Assembly: GCF_900142755.1 (NCBI RefSeq)
Contig: NZ_FRCA01000002.1
Coordinates: forward strand, 334,823-398,822
Direction: 5' to 3'
DNA length: 64,000 bases
Source: Halomonas cupida
GTDB lineage: Bacteria > Pseudomonadota > Gammaproteobacteria > Pseudomonadales > Halomonadaceae
The position numbers and the translations under genes were made by a program. A model generated the notes under the pieces. That model made no database searches. It was not told where the DNA came from and was given only the letters and a program-made list of their open reading frames with translations. Below, in pieces: positions 34,105 through 42,078 of this stretch. The first letter of the stretch is position 1. The number at the start of each line of letters is the position of its first letter.

Positions 34105-36042
34105 ATGACTCCAACGCTACTGAGCGACAAACGCAGCTACCTGAATACTGCCAACCTGGTCCTGCTGCTGACACTGCTGATGGTGGCTACTCATCTGGCC
34201 CAGACCTTCGAGTACTACCTTCCTTCCGGGCAGTTCAAGGCTCTGCACCTGGGACTCGCTCTGCTGATCATCTTCGCCAGTGCCGTCGGCCAGGCACGAC
34301 ACACCCTGGCCCGTGCCATCCTTGCTCTGTGCTTCTGTATAGCGGCTCTGGCCGCGGGCTACGTTCTGGTCGAATACAGCGGCCTGACTACCGAGAGAGT
34401 GTTCGGTCCTGAGCCCATGGACGTGGTGGTCGGCTGCCTGCTGATCGCTACCTGTTTGATCGCCGCCTGGCAGCAATGGGGAATCACCATTCCCCTGATC
34501 GGAGTGCTTGGCCTGCTGTATGGCTATTTCGGCAACCAACTGCCTACCGATCTGCTCCACCACGGTGGGATGAGCTTCGACCGGCTGGTCTCCTACGCCT
34601 CGATCCCGAATTTCCAGGGCGTACTGGGCTCGCTGACCGAGCTCTCCGCAAGCACCATCTTCGTCTTCATGGTATTCGCCGGGCTGCTCAAGTCGACAGG
34701 CGGCATCGACTTCATCATGGGCTTCGCCACCAAACTGGCCGGCAACTCCCGTGGCGGCCAGGCCAAGATCGCTGTATTGGCGAGCGCCTTCATGGGCATG
34801 ATCTCGGGCAGTACCGTGGCCAATATCGCCAGTACTGGCAGCATGACCATACCGACCATGAAGCGCTCGGGCTTCAAGGGGCCCTTTGCCGCTGCCGTGG
34901 AAGCCGTCTCTTCCACCGGTGGCCAGATGACACCACCGGTCATGGGGCTGACCGCCTTCCTGATGGTAGGCGTGACTGGACTGGCCTATGACACGGTTAT
35001 CCTGGCCGCAGCGTTGCCCGCCGCACTCTACTATTTCTATCTACTGCTGGCGGTACACCTTCAGGCCACTCGCGATGGTGTGGAGCAAGAGGCAAACAAT
35101 GACAAGCGCATCGAGGTACCGCCCGCCAGGGTACTGCTGGCACGCTACGGTCACCTGCTCGTATCGATCGTTGTGCTCGTCTATCTTCTGGTCAGCCGCA
35201 TGCCGCCACCCTACGCAGCGGCCTATGGCTGCCTCTCGATCATCGTTCTGGAGTTTATCAGCAACGCTATCCGCCAGCGCCACCAACCCCTGCAGGCCTT
35301 CAAGGAAGCCGCAGCACGTCTCATCGACGGCTTGCGGGAAGGCGGATTCAGCGGAGCAACCATTGCGGTGATCGTGGCGGTGATCGGCATCTTCGTCGAG
35401 GTGCTGACGGCCACAGGCTTCGCTCAGAAACTGTCCTACCTGATGCTCGACTATGCCGATGGGCACCTGGGAATACTGTTGCTGATCGCTGCTCTGGCCT
35501 GTCTGGTCTTCGGCCTGGGGCTGCCGACCTCTGCCGCCTACATTCTCGTCGCCCTTCTCACTGCACCGGCGCTGATCGACATGGGACTGAGCGTGATGGC
35601 GGCGCATATGTTCGTGCTCTACTTTGCCGTGTTCTCGGCTCTGACGCCCCCCGTGGCAGTCGCCTCGCTGGTTGCTGCGCGCATTGCCGAAGCAAGCTAC
35701 TTCAGCACTTCCATGCAGGCGGTGAAAATCGGGCTTCCAGGATTCTTCCTGCCCTTCCTGTTCGTGGCAAGGCCGGAACTGCTGATGTTGGAAGGCAGTG
35801 TGCTCGAGCGAATCTACGTCGTCGTCATCAGTGCTCTGGCCCTCACGGCACTCAATGTCGCCATGGTCGGCCAGGGCTTTGTACGCACCAGATGGCCTGT
35901 ACGCCTGCTGCTGGCGGCAGCCGCAATCCTGACGTTGATCCCGGGGGTAACGGGCACGCTGGTCGGCTGCGGTATCATCATCGCGATCCTCGCCGTTCAG
36001 CAACGCATGAAGACACAACGAGCTGCTGAAGTATTGCCATAA
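34105..36042 (+). CDS. TRAP transporter fused permease (4TM-12TM, TAXI type)
   Basis: A 645-aa inner-membrane protein fusing the small (DctQ-like) and large (DctM-like) TRAP subunits, as usual for TAXI systems. The first four segments (about 15-110) are followed by the long GDQLP-like region LPTDLLHHGGMSFDRLVSYA, then AFMGMISGSTVANIASTGSM and SSTGGQMTPPVMGLTAFLMV, the DctM signatures. LACLVFGLGLPTSAAYILVA marks the second half. It works with the receptor gene upstream and uses the Na+ gradient. A strong terminator follows. Confidence 0.92.
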   Translation: MTPTLLSDKRSYLNTANLVLLLTLLMVATHLAQTFEYYLPSGQFKALHLGLALLIIFASAVGQARHTLARAILALCFCIAALAAGYVLVEYSGLTTERVFGPEPMDVVVGCLLIATCLIAAWQQWGITIPLIGVLGLLYGYFGNQLPTDLLHHGGMSFDRLVSYASIPNFQGVLGSLTELSASTIFVFMVFAGLLKSTGGIDFIMGFATKLAGNSRGGQAKIAVLASAFMGMISGSTVANIASTGSMTIPTMKRSGFKGPFAAAVEAVSSTGGQMTPPVMGLTAFLMVGVTGLAYDTVILAAALPAALYYFYLLLAVHLQATRDGVEQEANNDKRIEVPPARVLLARYGHLLVSIVVLVYLLVSRMPPPYAAAYGCLSIIVLEFISNAIRQRHQPLQAFKEAAARLIDGLREGGFSGATIAVIVAVIGIFVEVLTATGFAQKLSYLMLDYADGHLGILLLIAALACLVFGLGLPTSAAYILVALLTAPALIDMGLSVMAAHMFVLYFAVFSALTPPVAVASLVAARIAEASYFSTSMQAVKIGLPGFFLPFLFVARPELLMLEGSVLERIYVVVISALALTALNVAMVGQGFVRTRWPVRLLLAAAAILTLIPGVTGTLVGCGIIIAILAVQQRMKTQRAAEVLP

Positions 36043-36052
36043 CAGCGACATC

Positions 36053-36089
36053 GCAGCGGGCCCCAACAATGCTTGTTGTGGCCCGCTGC
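36053..36089. terminator. Bidirectional terminator between TRAP permease and MazG-like gene
   Basis: GCAGCGGGCC (36053-36062) pairs with GGCCCGCTGC (36080-36089), with an inner AACAA/TTGTT extension. Lies between convergent genes. Confidence 0.75.
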
Positions 36090-36112
36090 TGTATCAACAA
36101 GCCGTCATTCAA

Positions 36113-36469
36113 TCACTTCTGATACCAGGTGTACTTGCGCGAGCTGCCTCGGACTTCGTCCGCCGGATACTTGGCCGCATTCTTCTGCATCTTGTCCCGG
36201 CAGGCCTGCTCGATATCCACGCCCACCTTGCCCGCCAGACGGATCAGGTAAAGCTGAACATCGGCAATCTCGTCACGCACGGCGGCCAGTTGCTCATCAT
36301 CCAGCGCTCTGGACTGCTCCTCGGTCAACCACTGGAAGCACTCCTGCAGCTCCGCCGCCTCCACCGTCAGCGCCATGGCCAGGTTCTTGGGTGAATGGAA
36401 CTGATCCCAGTCGCGCTCAGCGGCAAACTGGTTCATCGCGGTATGCAGCTGCTTGAAGGGATCAGACAT
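36113..36469 (-). CDS. MazG-like nucleotide pyrophosphohydrolase (iMazG/DCTPP type)
   Basis: A 118-aa all-helical protein expected to hydrolyse non-canonical or surplus dNTPs to NMP and PPi. Seen: ERDWDQFHSPKNLAMALTVE then EAAELQECFQWL (the ExxE metal site) and DEIADVQLYLIRLAGKVGVD (second ExxD site). Start ATG 36469 with AGGTGA 8 nt upstream; upstream codons in frame are spurious. Size matches the single-domain iMazG family. Housekeeping role, unrelated to the transport modules. Confidence 0.88.
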   Translation of the reverse strand: MSDPFKQLHTAMNQFAAERDWDQFHSPKNLAMALTVEAAELQECFQWLTEEQSRALDDEQLAAVRDEIADVQLYLIRLAGKVGVDIEQACRDKMQKNAAKYPADEVRGSSRKYTWYQK

Positions 36470-36595
36470 GCGGGGCTCACCTGGTTCTGCTGGTTTTGAT
36501 TGCTGAAAGCATGCCTGTTCTACTCCTGCGTATCCAGCCTGAACTCCTCCAAGCCGGCTCGGCACGGTGAACCTCCCGCTGATACATTCGAGGCC

Positions 36596-36655
36596 ATGCC
36601 GTTTGAGACTATGCCGTTTGAGACTATGCCGTTTGAGACTATGCCGTTTGAGACC
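36596..36655. repeat. 15-bp tandem repeat, four copies
   Basis: ATGCCGTTTGAGACT is repeated exactly at 36596, 36611 and 36626 and nearly so at 36641. It lies in the 215-bp space between the MazG-like and EamA genes. On the plus strand it would read MPFET repeats inside a frame that lacks other signs of coding, so I treat it as a non-coding minisatellite. Confidence 0.85.
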
Positions 36656-36684
36656 AGACCCTTCGAGGTCAAGTCATTCAAGAC

Positions 36685-37566
36685 CTATATCCCGGCCGGT
36701 CTGTGCACGGCAATACCCAGCATGACGAGGGCGATGCCGAGAAGATCCTGCAGCGTTGGAATCTGGACCAGCACAATGGCCGCGATGATCGTCGCCGACG
36801 CCGGCAAGAGCGCCAACAGCAAGGCGAATGACGCGCGCGGCAAGCGCGACATGGCAAGCTGGTCACAGGCATAGGGAATCACTGACGAGCAGATTCCAAC
36901 GCCCATGCCGGCCAGGATCACCAACGGCATACCGAATGCCTGTGCCGCAGCCATGAAACCGACCGGCATGAGCATGATGAAGGCAATGGACATCGCGGCC
37001 CCGAGACGCTCGACCCCACGGCTCGCACCACCCTCGGAGGCCTTGTGGCCAAGGATGATGTATCCGACAAACAAGGTGGCATTCAAGGCTGCCCAGAACA
37101 ATCCGAGCGGATCGGAGGCCCATTTCACGTCGATCAGAATGAGCACACCAATGACGGTCATCACCAGCGCCAGAAGGTTTCGTCTGGTTCTTAGCCCATA
37201 GAGCGCCACACCGATGGTTCCGACAAACTCCATCGCTGCGACAAGACTCATCGGCAACCTGTCGAGCGCGAGATAGAAGGACGTATTCATTACCGCCAGA
37301 CAAGCGCCGAGTCCAATCAGCAACCATCGGGTTCCGGGGTCAGCCTCCCGGATGGTGTTCCAGGGCCTGGTGATTGGAGCAAAGACCAGAGCGGCTGTCG
37401 CAATCCGCAACCAGGCGATCCCCAGCACTCCCAACACAGGGAACAGCAAGACCGCAAAGGACGGACCAAGATAGTGGAAGATCGCACTGACGCCGAACCA
37501 CGCATGCGGTGGTACAGCCTCGGCAGCACGATCAAGCCTCGGCGATCCGGTAACGTCAGGCTTCAT
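36685..37566 (-). CDS. EamA/DMT-family permease (RhtA-like exporter)
   Basis: A 293-aa inner-membrane protein with ten hydrophobic segments in two EamA halves. Features resembling RhtA (threonine/homoserine exporter): SAIFHYLGPSFAVLLFP near the start, PMSLVAAMEFVGTIGVALYG mid-way, and IPYACDQLAMSRLPRASFAL late in the protein. ATG 37566 has GAGGAGT upstream. It is divergent from an Lrp/AsnC-type regulator, a common pairing for amino-acid exporters. Amino-acid export is therefore the best guess. Confidence 0.88.
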   Translation of the reverse strand: MKPDVTGSPRLDRAAEAVPPHAWFGVSAIFHYLGPSFAVLLFPVLGVLGIAWLRIATAALVFAPITRPWNTIREADPGTRWLLIGLGACLAVMNTSFYLALDRLPMSLVAAMEFVGTIGVALYGLRTRRNLLALVMTVIGVLILIDVKWASDPLGLFWAALNATLFVGYIILGHKASEGGASRGVERLGAAMSIAFIMLMPVGFMAAAQAFGMPLVILAGMGVGICSSVIPYACDQLAMSRLPRASFALLLALLPASATIIAAIVLVQIPTLQDLLGIALVMLGIAVHRPAGI

Positions 37567-37673
37567 GAATGACTCCTCTTCATCACCTATATTATGAAGA
37601 GGGAAAACGACGATCTGCATATTTATAGCCAGTTATTCATGAGCAATCTCCATAAACAAGAAAGGCTATTAAC

Positions 37674-38153
37674 GTGAAAACCCTTCGATATAAAAATTAC
37701 GGCCTGGACGAGATTGATGAGACGATTCTGACGATCCTGGTCGAGAACGGCAGAACGACGACGGCCGAGCTGGCCCGCAAGGTGAACCTGTCATCACCCA
37801 GCGTGGCCGAGCGTGTCAGGCGCATGGAGGACGCTGGCGTCATCACCGGCTACAGCGCTTCGATCTCACCTGAAGCCATCGGGCTGCCAATCGCGGTTTG
37901 GCTCCGAGTACGCCCGGTCCCCGGAGAAATGCAGAGAGTAGCGGAGATCCTCAAGGGGATTCCCGAAATCACGCAGTGCGACCGCGTGACAGGAGAAGAC
38001 TGCTTTCTGGCCCGTGCCCACCTCGCCTCCATCGCGGACATGGAGCGAGTGATCGACCAGATCGTGCCCTATGCGATGACCAACACATCCATCATCCAGT
38101 CGTCCCCCGTGGAGAAAAGGTTGCCGCCGTTGCCCGGTACTAGCCGACAATGA
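37674..38153 (+). CDS. Lrp/AsnC-family transcriptional regulator
   Basis: A 159-aa regulator. Helix-turn-helix about residues 12-60 (LDEIDETILTILVENGRTTT, AELARKVNLSSPSVAERVRR) and a C-terminal RAM ligand-binding domain (AVWLRVRPVPGEMQ, CDRVTGEDCFLARAHLA). It starts at GTG 37674 with AAAGG 9 nt upstream. Divergent from the EamA exporter gene, which it probably controls in response to an amino acid. Confidence 0.9.
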   Translation: MKTLRYKNYGLDEIDETILTILVENGRTTTAELARKVNLSSPSVAERVRRMEDAGVITGYSASISPEAIGLPIAVWLRVRPVPGEMQRVAEILKGIPEITQCDRVTGEDCFLARAHLASIADMERVIDQIVPYAMTNTSIIQSSPVEKRLPPLPGTSRQ

Positions 38154-38529
38154 ACGGAAGTATGTCCTGGTTTCAGATCGAAAGGGCCTGTTCGATCACT
38201 GGCCCCCATGCTGGGCGGTTGGGCTCACCAGGCCAACGGCTGTCAGGAGTGCTGAGAAACCTGAAGACATCGCAGCCAGACCGTCCTTTCGCTATGGTCG
38301 CGTTCTACGTCATACCTGCAAATGGCCCCGGTACGCCCAAGGAGCCAGAGGAACAGCGGACCCATGCGAAGCGCAAAATCATTCCCGCAAAGGGGCTACA
38401 TCAAACGCAGCTGCAGCACAGCGCTTCCGTGATGTATCGGAAGAAAGTCACCGACAGCGATAGACTGGGTATATTGACTGGAGCTCATTTCATGAATATG
38501 CCCACCGTCAGGCGGGCATTTCTACAACA
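38154..38529. other. Gap between Lrp gene and the Lys-rich microprotein
   Basis: The plus-strand frame 38150-38533 overlaps the Lrp stop but shows no domain or usual composition, so I do not call it. Near the right end a hairpin (ATGCCC 38498-38503 with GGGCAT 38514-38519) lies 11 nt beyond the microprotein stop and is probably a terminator for it. Nothing else is recognisable. Confidence 0.4.
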
Positions 38530-38613
38530 TTAATTTTTTTCCTTTTCTTTCTTTTCTCTGCGCTTTTCCTTCAGCGTCTTCTGTGGCTTTTTCTTTTCCT
38601 TCTCTTTACTCAT
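38530..38613 (-). CDS. 27-residue Lys/Glu-rich microprotein
   Basis: A short frame with a strong ribosome site: GGAGG 5 nt before the ATG at 38611-38613, stop TAA at 38530-38532. The product begins MSKEKEKKKPQKTLKEKRRE and is nearly half Lys. Similar tiny proteins with a KPQKTLKEKR core are, as I recall, annotated as hypothetical in other gammaproteobacteria, but I cannot verify this here. It would be a highly charged helix, possibly RNA- or ribosome-binding. A hairpin follows the stop. Function unknown. Confidence 0.6.
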   Translation of the reverse strand: MSKEKEKKKPQKTLKEKRREKKEKEKN

Positions 38614-38697
38614 ACAAACCTCCTCGATATAACCCAGGCACTTCCGCATGTGCACTGGAGGCCTACTTAATCCTGGCTTTATCCAGGCGCGGGAAAT

Positions 38698-39084
38698 TTA
38701 TTGTACGTAAATGATACGCACCTTCCTTTCAAACCCCATGACTACCACTTTCACAACATCTCCTACTCTCGAGGAAAGCAGCGCTGATCCGAGAGGTGAA
38801 AAAATGGAAATAAATCCATAGTGTGGTTTCGCCTTGTCAGGCGCGGTTAATGTATAAGTACGACGTTCCCCTGTAGACAAGTCCACGATACGGATAACTT
38901 TATCTACAGATACTACACCAGGATCACTTTCTCCACCGGCTGCCAGCCGTTCAACTTTCTCAATGACAGATGCGTAATCTATCGACCGTCCCCGAAAGAA
39001 GAAAGGGTGGCACATGCTCTTGGATAAAATCCTGTCAATTGAACGATTTGCAGAAATAACTCGACACCTTAAAGACACAGTCAT
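38698..39084 (-). CDS. GreA/GreB C-terminal-domain (Rnk-like) protein
   Basis: A 128-aa protein. The C-terminal ~70 residues match the FKBP-like domain of Gre factors and Rnk: TYTLTAPDKAKPHYGFISIF, SPLGSALLSSRVGDVVKVVV. The N-terminal ~50 residues do not form an obvious Gre coiled coil, and Rnk-type proteins have only a short one. The start is unsure: ATG 39084 has GAGG too close, and ATG 39015 is also possible. Base composition is lower in GC than the neighbours, hinting at transfer. If Rnk-like, it would bind RNA polymerase and affect elongation. Confidence 0.65.
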   Translation of the reverse strand: MTVSLRCRVISANRSIDRILSKSMCHPFFFRGRSIDYASVIEKVERLAAGGESDPGVVSVDKVIRIVDLSTGERRTYTLTAPDKAKPHYGFISIFSPLGSALLSSRVGDVVKVVVMGFERKVRIIYVQ

Positions 39085-39847
39085 GCCTCAAGAAAAATCC
39101 CCATGCACGCATGGAAATATTTTAGTGATACTTTCTATCCCAGATGCTTACAACCATACCTCGTAAAAAATAAAAGGCAAGCCCAAGAGGTGAAAGCATA
39201 GAAAAAGCAAAGATTTCCACAAGAAAAACAAGTTCAGAAAAAACACTGCAAACATCGACAAAAAGCATTATTTTTTCGAATAAGCCCCAGGCCACGAAAT
39301 TCCCCCTTAGGTAGCGAGTCCGCTCAATGGGGGTTGAGCTGCCTACTACCGGTTTTTTTAAATGTGGAAAAGTAGAAATCCCACTGGGTAGGAATTACCG
39401 CGTCAACGCACCCCGCTCGTGATCAACATCACAGCGAAGACGAAATGCCCCTGTTTTCTCCCTCTGGTTACCGGTACCGGATGTATTCGGGGAGACACAC
39501 AGCCTGGAGACTGGCAGGTCCGTTCTCCGTTGTCGTTGCGAACTCAGCGACCTGTAACCACCATGCCCTAACCCCCTGTCCAATTCGAACCACCAGCGAC
39601 CGATACCCCCCTTAAAGGAACGAGCGAAACGCTCGACATCAGGTACGGCACGATCATGCACAGAGCACGGTCCGGGGCAAGGTGCCGCTGCAGCCAGGCG
39701 TCAACCAGAACCGAACCTGGTGTTGACTCACTGGAGCTGGGGTTTCGCTTTCAGACCTTCGCTTTTGTGTCGTGATTCCTTGGCCCCCTTTCAACGGGGG
39801 CCTAGACTCAACATCAGGGAACGCCACTATGTCCCAAGGAGATCGCG
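39085..39847. other. 763-bp gap with an orphan terminator
   Basis: The left ~270 bp are very AT-rich with A-tracts; the right ~490 bp have normal GC. No convincing CDS: the 88-codon minus frame at 39395-39661 has no recognisable domain. The gap holds the terminator-like structure at 39310-39359 and a GGCCCCC/GGGGGCC hairpin at 39782-39802 upstream of the TAXI gene. A TCGACA and a GAATAA 17 bp apart near 39255-39283 could be a promoter for a small RNA. Confidence 0.4.
39310..39359 (+). terminator. Orphan Rho-independent terminator (possible sRNA 3' end)
   Basis: Outer stem GGTAG (39310-39314) with CTACC (39346-39350), inner perfect stem GCTCAA (39322-39327) with TTGAGC (39334-39339), followed by GG and seven T (39353-39359). 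No plus-strand gene precedes it, so it may end an unannotated small RNA. An alternative CCCCC/GGGGG pairing (39302-39306 with 39329-39333) would compete. Confidence 0.55.
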
Positions 39848-40933
39848 ATGGGTATCCCGACGCTCATTTCTCAGCGCCTCAGCCAACTGACAGGTTCCGT
39901 ACTGCTGGCAACCCTGGTTCTGGGGCCTGCTGAAGCTGCCTCGGTGGACACTCCGCTGGTGATTGCCACCGCCAGTCCCACCGGGGTCTACCACATCACC
40001 GGTCGGGCCCTGTGTCGGCTGATGCAGGCCCCCTGCGAAGCTCGTCCTTCCGATGGTTCCATGGACAATCTCCAAGCCCTGCGCGTCGGGGAAGTGCCCT
40101 TCGCCCTGGCTCAGTCGGATTTGCAGTACCATGCGGTGTCAGGAATAGAGGGGTTCGCCGAGGCAGGCCCCGATGAGAGCCTACGCGCCCTCTTTTCGGT
40201 GCATAGCGAGCCCTTCACCCTCGTGGCACGCCGAGACGCTGACGTGGAAACCTTTGATGAACTGGCGGGACGCTCGGTGAATATCGGTAACCCGGGCTCC
40301 GGCCAGCGTGCCACCATGCTGCAGCTGACCGCCGCCCAGGGCTGGAGCCTCAGCGACTTCGCATTGGTCAACGAGCTCCCCGCCGACCAGCAGTCACTGG
40401 AGCTATGTCACGGCAACATCGATGCCATGGTCTACACAGTGGGTCACCCGGATACTTCCATCCGCCAGGCCGCCGATCTCTGTGATGCCGTACTGGTGGA
40501 TGTCGAAGGGCCCGCCGTCGACGCCCTGCTGGAAAGCACTCTCTACTACAGCCGGGCAACCATCCCCGCTGGACTCTATTACGAAGACCAACCCGAGATC
40601 ACCACTTTCGGCGTGCGAGCTACCCTACTGGCCAGCGAGAATACTGACCCGGATCTGGTCTATAAACTGGTCTCCGCGGTATTCGACAACTTCGAGCGCT
40701 TCACCGAGTTCCACCCGGCCTATTCGGTACTGGCACCCGAGACAATGATCGAGGATGGCCTCTCCGCGCCACTGCACGAAGGGGCCCTGCGCTACTACCG
40801 GGAACAGGGCTGGATTGAATCCACCGCCTCATCGGAGAAGCCAGCCACGGAAGGCGGTGCTGCAGACGAGACGAATACCGATGCAATAGAAGCCATGAAG
40901 AACGACACCGGCGGCCCTGTGGAAGATGGATGA
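39848..40933 (+). CDS. Orphan TRAP TAXI-type solute receptor
   Basis: A 361-aa periplasmic protein with signal peptide 1-30 (VLGPAEA|ASVDTP). TAXI features: LVIATASPTGVYHITGRALC, DGSMDNLQALRVGEVPFALA, QSDLQYHAV, FTLVARRDADVETFDELAGR, NIGNPGSGQRATMLQL. AAGGAG lies 6 nt before the ATG. The C-terminal ~35 residues are Glu/Asp/Thr-rich and extra to the fold. No TRAP permease lies beside it, so it may serve a permease elsewhere or act as a sensor. It is distinct in sequence from the TAXI receptor at 32969. Confidence 0.85.
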   Translation: MGIPTLISQRLSQLTGSVLLATLVLGPAEAASVDTPLVIATASPTGVYHITGRALCRLMQAPCEARPSDGSMDNLQALRVGEVPFALAQSDLQYHAVSGIEGFAEAGPDESLRALFSVHSEPFTLVARRDADVETFDELAGRSVNIGNPGSGQRATMLQLTAAQGWSLSDFALVNELPADQQSLELCHGNIDAMVYTVGHPDTSIRQAADLCDAVLVDVEGPAVDALLESTLYYSRATIPAGLYYEDQPEITTFGVRATLLASENTDPDLVYKLVSAVFDNFERFTEFHPAYSVLAPETMIEDGLSAPLHEGALRYYREQGWIESTASSEKPATEGGAADETNTDAIEAMKNDTGGPVEDG

Positions 40934-41065
40934 CCTGAGCTGGAGTGACGGCTGACCGAGCCCCCAGGCTCCTCCATGGATACTGCTCCAGATAATGTCC
41001 TTGACCATATAATACTTGTCTATATGAAGCCCCATCAAAAGAGGCACAAAACAGCACCGTAAAAC

Positions 41066-41965
41066 TTACAGGACTTCCAGAACCCGGCGCATCGTATGAC
41101 ACAGCCATTGCTGTTCACTTGAGTCCCCCAGCTTGTTTTCCCAATACACTCCCACTTCAAACGTCGGGAGGTCGAAAGGTAACGCCATCACTCGCATCTC
41201 CCCATTTTCCGCAAACATGCCAGCGACTCTACTGGGTAGACAAGCAACCAGCTCACTACCAGGTATAATACTCGGCAAGGCGGAAAAATGAGGTATATTC
41301 AGCGCCACATGCCGTGATACTTCCAATTTTTTCAGCATCTCTTCAACCATCGAGTGCCCTGTGGTATGCGACACACTGACATGGCTCTCACCGAGAAATT
41401 TATCCAGCGTCATCTTACTGCCAATTCGTGGATGCTTCGCACAGACAAGACATGAATAAAACTCCTCGAAGACGGGCAATGACTGAACCTTTCCTTTAAG
41501 GAAGGTCAGATTTCCGACGGCTGCATCAATGCGACCTTTCAACAGCCACTCTTCTACCTGGCCCACTTCCATGGGGACAACATCTATGGAAACCTTTGGC
41601 GCCAGCTCACGAAAAGCTTTCATGAGGATGGGAAGGAGAAATATTTCCCCTAGATCCGACAAGGCAATTCTAAAGGTCCGCCTCGACTGCGATGGATCAA
41701 ATTCCCTTGTTGAAGAAATTGCCAATTCAATATTCATTACAGACACACGAAACACCTCATACAACTTATCCGCCGAATAAGTTGGCTGCATTCCATCTCG
41801 AGTCCTATGAAACAAGGGGTCATTGAGCAATGACCTGAGCCTGGACAGCGAATAGCTGACCGATGGCTGTGTCAGATGAAGCCTTTTCGCAGCAGCGCTG
41901 ACGCTCCCCGTCTCATGGATGGCGAGAAACACCTTGATGAGATTCAAGTCGACCTTGGAGGCCAT
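41066..41965 (-). CDS. LysR-family regulator of the mandelate cluster
   Basis: A 299-aa LysR protein. N-terminal helix-turn-helix: VDLNLIKVFLAIHETGSVSA, AAKRLHLTQPSVSYSLSRLR. The effector domain starts near residue 90 (RTFRIALSDLGEIFLLPILM). The family resembles NodD/PcpR-type LysRs. Start at ATG 41965; the ribosome site is weak. Divergent from the benzoylformate decarboxylase gene and most likely its activator, with an intermediate as coinducer. A T-N11-A site lies between them. GC content is lower than in the structural genes. Confidence 0.9.
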   Translation of the reverse strand: MASKVDLNLIKVFLAIHETGSVSAAAKRLHLTQPSVSYSLSRLRSLLNDPLFHRTRDGMQPTYSADKLYEVFRVSVMNIELAISSTREFDPSQSRRTFRIALSDLGEIFLLPILMKAFRELAPKVSIDVVPMEVGQVEEWLLKGRIDAAVGNLTFLKGKVQSLPVFEEFYSCLVCAKHPRIGSKMTLDKFLGESHVSVSHTTGHSMVEEMLKKLEVSRHVALNIPHFSALPSIIPGSELVACLPSRVAGMFAENGEMRVMALPFDLPTFEVGVYWENKLGDSSEQQWLCHTMRRVLEVL

Positions 41966-41980
41966 TCGAGCACCGTAGAT

Positions 41981-41995
41981 ATAGATGAGATCTAT
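41981..41995. promoter_or_regulatory. LysR-type T-N11-A box
   Basis: ATAGATGAGATCTAT, with ATAGAT/ATCTAT arms and the T-N11-A spacing typical of LysR sites, lies 16 nt upstream of the LysR ATG in the divergent region. Confidence 0.55.
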
Positions 41996-42078
41996 AATGA
42001 GTAGCAAAAACTATCTATTTGCTCAAATAAACCCACGCAGCTAGCTTAAGGAAAAACACAAAAACCGAGGCAGCTCTG

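Noticed and set aside
36500..36874. Plus-strand frame with MPFET repeats as a gene
   Set aside because: It overlaps the EamA gene antisense, lacks a ribosome site, and its content comes only from the 15-bp tandem repeat.
38150..38533. Plus-strand 127-codon frame after the Lrp gene
   Set aside because: No recognisable domain and ordinary intergenic composition; it also covers the terminator and overlaps the microprotein on the other strand.
39395..39661. Minus-strand 88-codon frame
   Set aside because: Arg/Gly-rich with no domain; such frames arise by chance in GC-rich DNA. I found no rRNA or IS similarity that I could defend.
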